Part shown: positions 60,894-64,000 of the stretch, piece by piece
Numbering within the stretch: the first letter of the stretch is position 1
Layout: each line of letters starts with the position of its first letter
NCBI GenBank assembly: GCA_017447875.1
Contig: JAFSMP010000026.1
Coordinates: 62,001-126,000 of the forward strand
Source of the DNA: Paludibacteraceae bacterium
GTDB lineage: Bacteria > Bacteroidota > Bacteroidia > Bacteroidales > Paludibacteraceae
Reading direction: 5' to 3'
Length of the DNA stretch: 64,000 bases
Made by a program: the position numbers and the translations under genes
The notes under the pieces: generated by a model
What the model was told of the DNA's origin: nothing
Databases searched by the model: none
Seen by the model: only the letters and a program-made list of their open reading frames with translations

Positions 60894-60925
60894 AATTTAA
60901 CACTTTAACTATTTAACGGTTTAAC
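60894..60925. repeat. NNTTTAAC octamer array at a gene end
   Basis: aatttaac, actttaac, tatttaac, ggtttaac. The last unit contains the stop of the BIG2 protein gene. Confidence 0.88.
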
Positions 60926-63900
60926 GAATAATCTGTCCTTGCGCATTATACATCTTGCCGTCGCGGATGATGAACAACTGACCGTCTCGGATAATCTTCT
61001 GAATACTGATATCTGTATTCTGAACGCTCTCCATGCCAGTGACCACCTCCGTCTGATCAACCACGAACCGTGCGCGACGGAGCGGAGCAGACATCGGAGT
61101 AGGAGTACTGATCTTGAAGTAAGCACGCAGGCCTCTCAGTTGACCATCTGCTTGCGGATAGAAGAGGTTGTTGCCATCACCATCCGGTGTACCAACAAAC
61201 AGCGTGTTATAGTCGTTCGCTGTTACATTCAGCGGGCTGAACAAACCTTGCATCGTAACATCTCCGTTCTTAACCGGCGAAGCGATAGAACTAATCTGCT
61301 TGTCGCTATACGTTCCGGATATATTCTTATCAGCAGCCGGTTTTACCAAGTACGGCATACCTCCTGCCAATTCGTCACCAGAAATAGCGGTGAAGGTAAT
61401 ATCAATCTCATCACCGTTCTGTTCTACGTTCGTCATTCCCACAACCTCTGCATCGCCCAAATCATCCGCTTTATTAATCGCGAACGGCAGGCACAAGGTA
61501 TTCCATACATTCGCTACCAACGCGCTACGAGTGATTGCAACAGTACGTGTCTGACCACCATTAGCACGAATCCAACCTTCGTTAGTTGCGTCATCCTCAG
61601 CAAGGGTCTTCGTACCGTTGTAACTCTCCCAGCAGATATTGTCAATTACGAAGCGTGCTTTATTACCACTGGTATATGTACCGTTAACGGTCGAATGATT
61701 CTCAAAACGGATAGTAAAGTTATCCGGCTCATTGATAGCAGGAATGGTAATTTGTGCAAAGTTCTCCATCTTATTACCGGACGCTTCTGCCAAATCATCA
61801 TTACCTAAACGTTTCACTTCACGGCCGTTGATGAGAATACGGATATCCCAGTTGGTATTAGCCTCACCTGCTACCAAGTTCCAATCAAAGGTCATGGATG
61901 CGATACCGCCTGCTATAGCGCTGCTCTCCAGATAAGCCTCTTTGTCCTCACCTTGACGCGGAGCACGGATAAATGCCACATTAGGCTCGAAGTCGCCAAC
62001 GTTGATTCCTGCCAAGCGAGCCGTCCACGTAGCCTTGTCGCCTGCTGCACTCTCTTCATTAGCAGCATAGGTGCTTGCCGTTGCCCTATTGCTGAACGTC
62101 TCGCAGTTAACCGGCCATACGATTACTTTGTAAGACGTTTCTACAAAGTCATCACTTCCGTCCCAAGCAAACTTGGCAGTAATGATTGCCTCACCACGCG
62201 CTACAGCTGTCACTTGTCCGTTATCCACCGTTGCAACATTTGTGTTGGACGAACTATAACTCAAAGTACCCGTCTCACCTGCCGTGTTGTTAATAATTGC
62301 ACGAGTATAGTTCTCATCAACACGCATTACCTTATCCGATTTATCTTCATAGCGTAAGTACGGGGTTATAAATACCGTATCAATAATCAGACGTGAACCT
62401 TCATTTGTTATATTTGCCTCATCAAACGAAGTTCCGGTATATGACTCGTTCTTGATGTAGAGTTTCTGATTGTTCTTCATCATTCCGTTTACTCCGAACA
62501 AGAACTTCTCGTGAGTACTTACTCCATTCGGTACGTATTCCATAAAGCCCTTACGCTCGTCACCGGCAAAAGCTGCTATACGCAGTGTTCTATTTGATTC
62601 ACTTGCCCATTGTTTCCAATAGAAGGACAGATATTTAATACCACCTTCCACTTCTTCTTTACTTCCAAGAATACCGCGACCGCCTTGCTCTGCCGTTGCT
62701 GTAGCAATCCATACAGAACGGTTCTTCTTTTCAGTCCCCCAAATGGTATCACTACTATTATGACGGATTGCTCCTTCCGGTTTCCATTCAAATTTGACTC
62801 CCGTCCAAATGGTATCTTTCGTTCCGATAGAACCGGTACCGTTTACCACTTTCTTGAAATGTTCCTTGATGTGTGCATTCTCATCGCGTACATATATGAT
62901 ATATGAAGCCTCAGCAGCCTTGTAATTCTCTGTCTGCGGAAGGGTAGCTGTAATAGTAGCCTGACCTACACCACCTGCGAGCGAAACAATACCTGCACTT
63001 GTAACCGTTGCTACAGCAGTATTACTACTAACATAACCTATCGTTCCGTCATAGCCTGCTGTTTTGGTCAGTGTATTAGCCGGAACATCTGCTCCTAAGT
63101 TCAAAGCAACTTTCGCATTCTCATACGAAGCCGTCGTAGCCGTGCGGGAAACTACCGTTAACGCATAGGTAGTCGTAACCTCGCCCCATGTAGCCGTCAC
63201 GGTAAAATCACCTTCCGTCTCATCGGTAACGGTTACTCGACCAGCCGCATCAATAGATACTCCTTCTACATTATCCGGAGCAATGCTATAAACCACTGCG
63301 TCGCCCGTAGTATTATTAATCAAATCATTGTTCGTATAGAGCAAACTATTCCGTGTATCCAATGTTGCTGCTTTAGTCGTATAGAGCAGGTACGGAGTGA
63401 TCTTCATTGCACCCATTACTGCAACTATTGCAGCATCTGCGGTATATTCCATCTTCAAATACGCATTCTTTGCACCGCCAGTGACATCTTCATTAAATTC
63501 AAAAGGTGTGGAGGCTGTTGCTGCATCAACTTCTTGTGTTGCGACGGCATCGCCCCAATTATCTTTGTCTGTAGAATAATAGAACTTAATGTTCATTTTT
63601 GTAGCAGTTCCCTTTGCTCCCCACTGTCTCCAATCAAAAGCAATGTGCTTTACACCACCTTCGATACTATCTGAAATAAGCGTAGAACCTGCATTCGAAC
63701 GCAATGCCGTAGCTTGAATACGCGGATTTAAGCCAAGCGTATCTGCCTCTCCGCGACGAACATTAGCCACCTTCCAATCCCATAAATCACCGTGCCAGTC
63801 TGCACCGGTCGTTTGACCTGTTTGAACTACTTTACTGAAGTTCTCAGCAATGATGCCATCTACTACACGAAGCGTATAAGTTGTGCTTGCTCCCTCGCTC

Positions 63901-64000
63901 CAGGTAGCAGTAATAGTTGTCGTTCCAACACCTACCGGAGTAATCACACCATTTTCTTCATCTACGGTTGCAATATTTGTATCATCAGAGGAATAAGTAA
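60921..64000 (-). CDS. Giant BIG2 surface protein with CLPF module and sorting tail (5' end outside window)
   Basis: At least 1026 codons; the frame is open to the right edge, where TYSSDDTNIATVDEENG continues a BIG2 domain, so the start lies outside. It holds at least four BIG2-type domains (endings TTTITATW, DFTVTATWG, QATITATLP, AIITAKF) alternating with jelly-roll domains (HIAFDWRQWGAKGTATKMNI, YLSFYWKQWASESN, MTFDWNLVAGEANTNWDI). Then comes the CLPF module (WNTLCLPFAINKADD, GMPYLVKPA, LRRARFVV) and the shared tail (IIRDGQLFIIRDG, YNAQGQIIR). It is probably a long surface adhesin or glycan binder. The third small peptide gene follows. Confidence 0.82.
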   Translation of the reverse strand, partial: TYSSDDTNIATVDEENGVITPVGVGTTTITATWSEGASTTYTLRVVDGIIAENFSKVVQTGQTTGADWHGDLWDWKVANVRRGEADTLGLNPRIQATALRSNAGSTLISDSIEGGVKHIAFDWRQWGAKGTATKMNIKFYYSTDKDNWGDAVATQEVDAATASTPFEFNEDVTGGAKNAYLKMEYTADAAIVAVMGAMKITPYLLYTTKAATLDTRNSLLYTNNDLINNTTGDAVVYSIAPDNVEGVSIDAAGRVTVTDETEGDFTVTATWGEVTTTYALTVVSRTATTASYENAKVALNLGADVPANTLTKTAGYDGTIGYVSSNTAVATVTSAGIVSLAGGVGQATITATLPQTENYKAAEASYIIYVRDENAHIKEHFKKVVNGTGSIGTKDTIWTGVKFEWKPEGAIRHNSSDTIWGTEKKNRSVWIATATAEQGGRGILGSKEEVEGGIKYLSFYWKQWASESNRTLRIAAFAGDERKGFMEYVPNGVSTHEKFLFGVNGMMKNNQKLYIKNESYTGTSFDEANITNEGSRLIIDTVFITPYLRYEDKSDKVMRVDENYTRAIINNTAGETGTLSYSSSNTNVATVDNGQVTAVARGEAIITAKFAWDGSDDFVETSYKVIVWPVNCETFSNRATASTYAANEESAAGDKATWTARLAGINVGDFEPNVAFIRAPRQGEDKEAYLESSAIAGGIASMTFDWNLVAGEANTNWDIRILINGREVKRLGNDDLAEASGNKMENFAQITIPAINEPDNFTIRFENHSTVNGTYTSGNKARFVIDNICWESYNGTKTLAEDDATNEGWIRANGGQTRTVAITRSALVANVWNTLCLPFAINKADDLGDAEVVGMTNVEQNGDEIDITFTAISGDELAGGMPYLVKPAADKNISGTYSDKQISSIASPVKNGDVTMQGLFSPLNVTANDYNTLFVGTPDGDGNNLFYPQADGQLRGLRAYFKISTPTPMSAPLRRARFVVDQTEVVTGMESVQNTDISIQKIIRDGQLFIIRDGKMYNAQGQIIR

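Noticed and set aside
1-64000. tRNA and rRNA genes, riboswitches
   Set aside because: No cloverleaf, rRNA segment or recognisable riboswitch core was found in the gaps by eye; a covariance-model scan would be needed to exclude small RNAs.

Overview
The window reads as chromosomal DNA of a Bacteroidota bacterium, most likely Bacteroidales from a gut-type habitat. The reasons are two SusC/SusD pairs, TANNTTTG promoters with almost no Shine-Dalgarno sites, a TamL-type lipoprotein, DUF4301, DUF3987 and DUF4832 families, and nine large secreted proteins that end in one shared C-terminal tail resembling a type IX secretion sorting signal. No rRNA, tRNA, CRISPR array or intact transposase was seen.

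Layout: (1) 1-4750, housekeeping: tamL (partial), a SpoU/TrmH RNA methyltransferase, thrS and a DUF4301 gene. (2) 4872-17934, minus strand: a polysaccharide-utilisation locus (amidohydrolase lipoprotein, GH36-type alpha-galactosidase, SusC, SusD, DOMON/CBM9-like lipoprotein, DUF4832 lipoprotein, an S23 four-helix gene, a DMT transporter and a tailed secreted protein). (3) 18212-18985, plus strand: a DeoR-family regulator. (4) 19050-31473, minus strand: an AgaS-like SIS isomerase/deaminase, a GatZ/KbaZ protein, an acetyl-xylan-esterase-like lipoprotein, a PfkB kinase, two beta-helix/metallophosphoesterase fusions and a beta-helix protein. (5) 31697-36342, accessory block: hipBA, a DUF3987 ATPase and two unknown genes. 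(6) 36716-46986, plus strand: three giant surface proteins and two tiny peptide genes. (7) 46994-64000, minus strand: one long apparent operon with a BIG2 surface protein, a third tiny peptide, SusC/SusD, a beta-propeller protein, a metallophosphoesterase, an OPA-type organophosphate transporter, an EEP-GDSL fusion, a NahK-like kinase and a CBM9-like protein.

Reading the genes together (inference): the cell binds, imports and cleaves a galactose/N-acetylhexosamine glycan that also carries acyl and phosphate groups. Surface phosphoesterases and esterases would strip it, the SusCD pairs import it, GH36 releases alpha-galactose, and NahK, SIS, PfkB and GatZ/KbaZ proteins route (amino)sugar phosphates toward the tagatose pathway. 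A 14-base sequence is identical in the promoter regions of the DeoR gene and the SIS operon, so the DeoR protein probably controls both.

The least explained features are three. First, a family of 48-52 residue peptides (MKK-N/Q-YI start, one Cys at 21-22), each directly downstream of a giant protein carrying a particular 'NT-CLPF' module. Second, an interspersed mini-hairpin element whose stems covary around GNA loops. Third, many locus-specific arrays of period 7, 8 or 9 at gene ends and inside reading frames, where they encode signal peptides, loops and C-termini.
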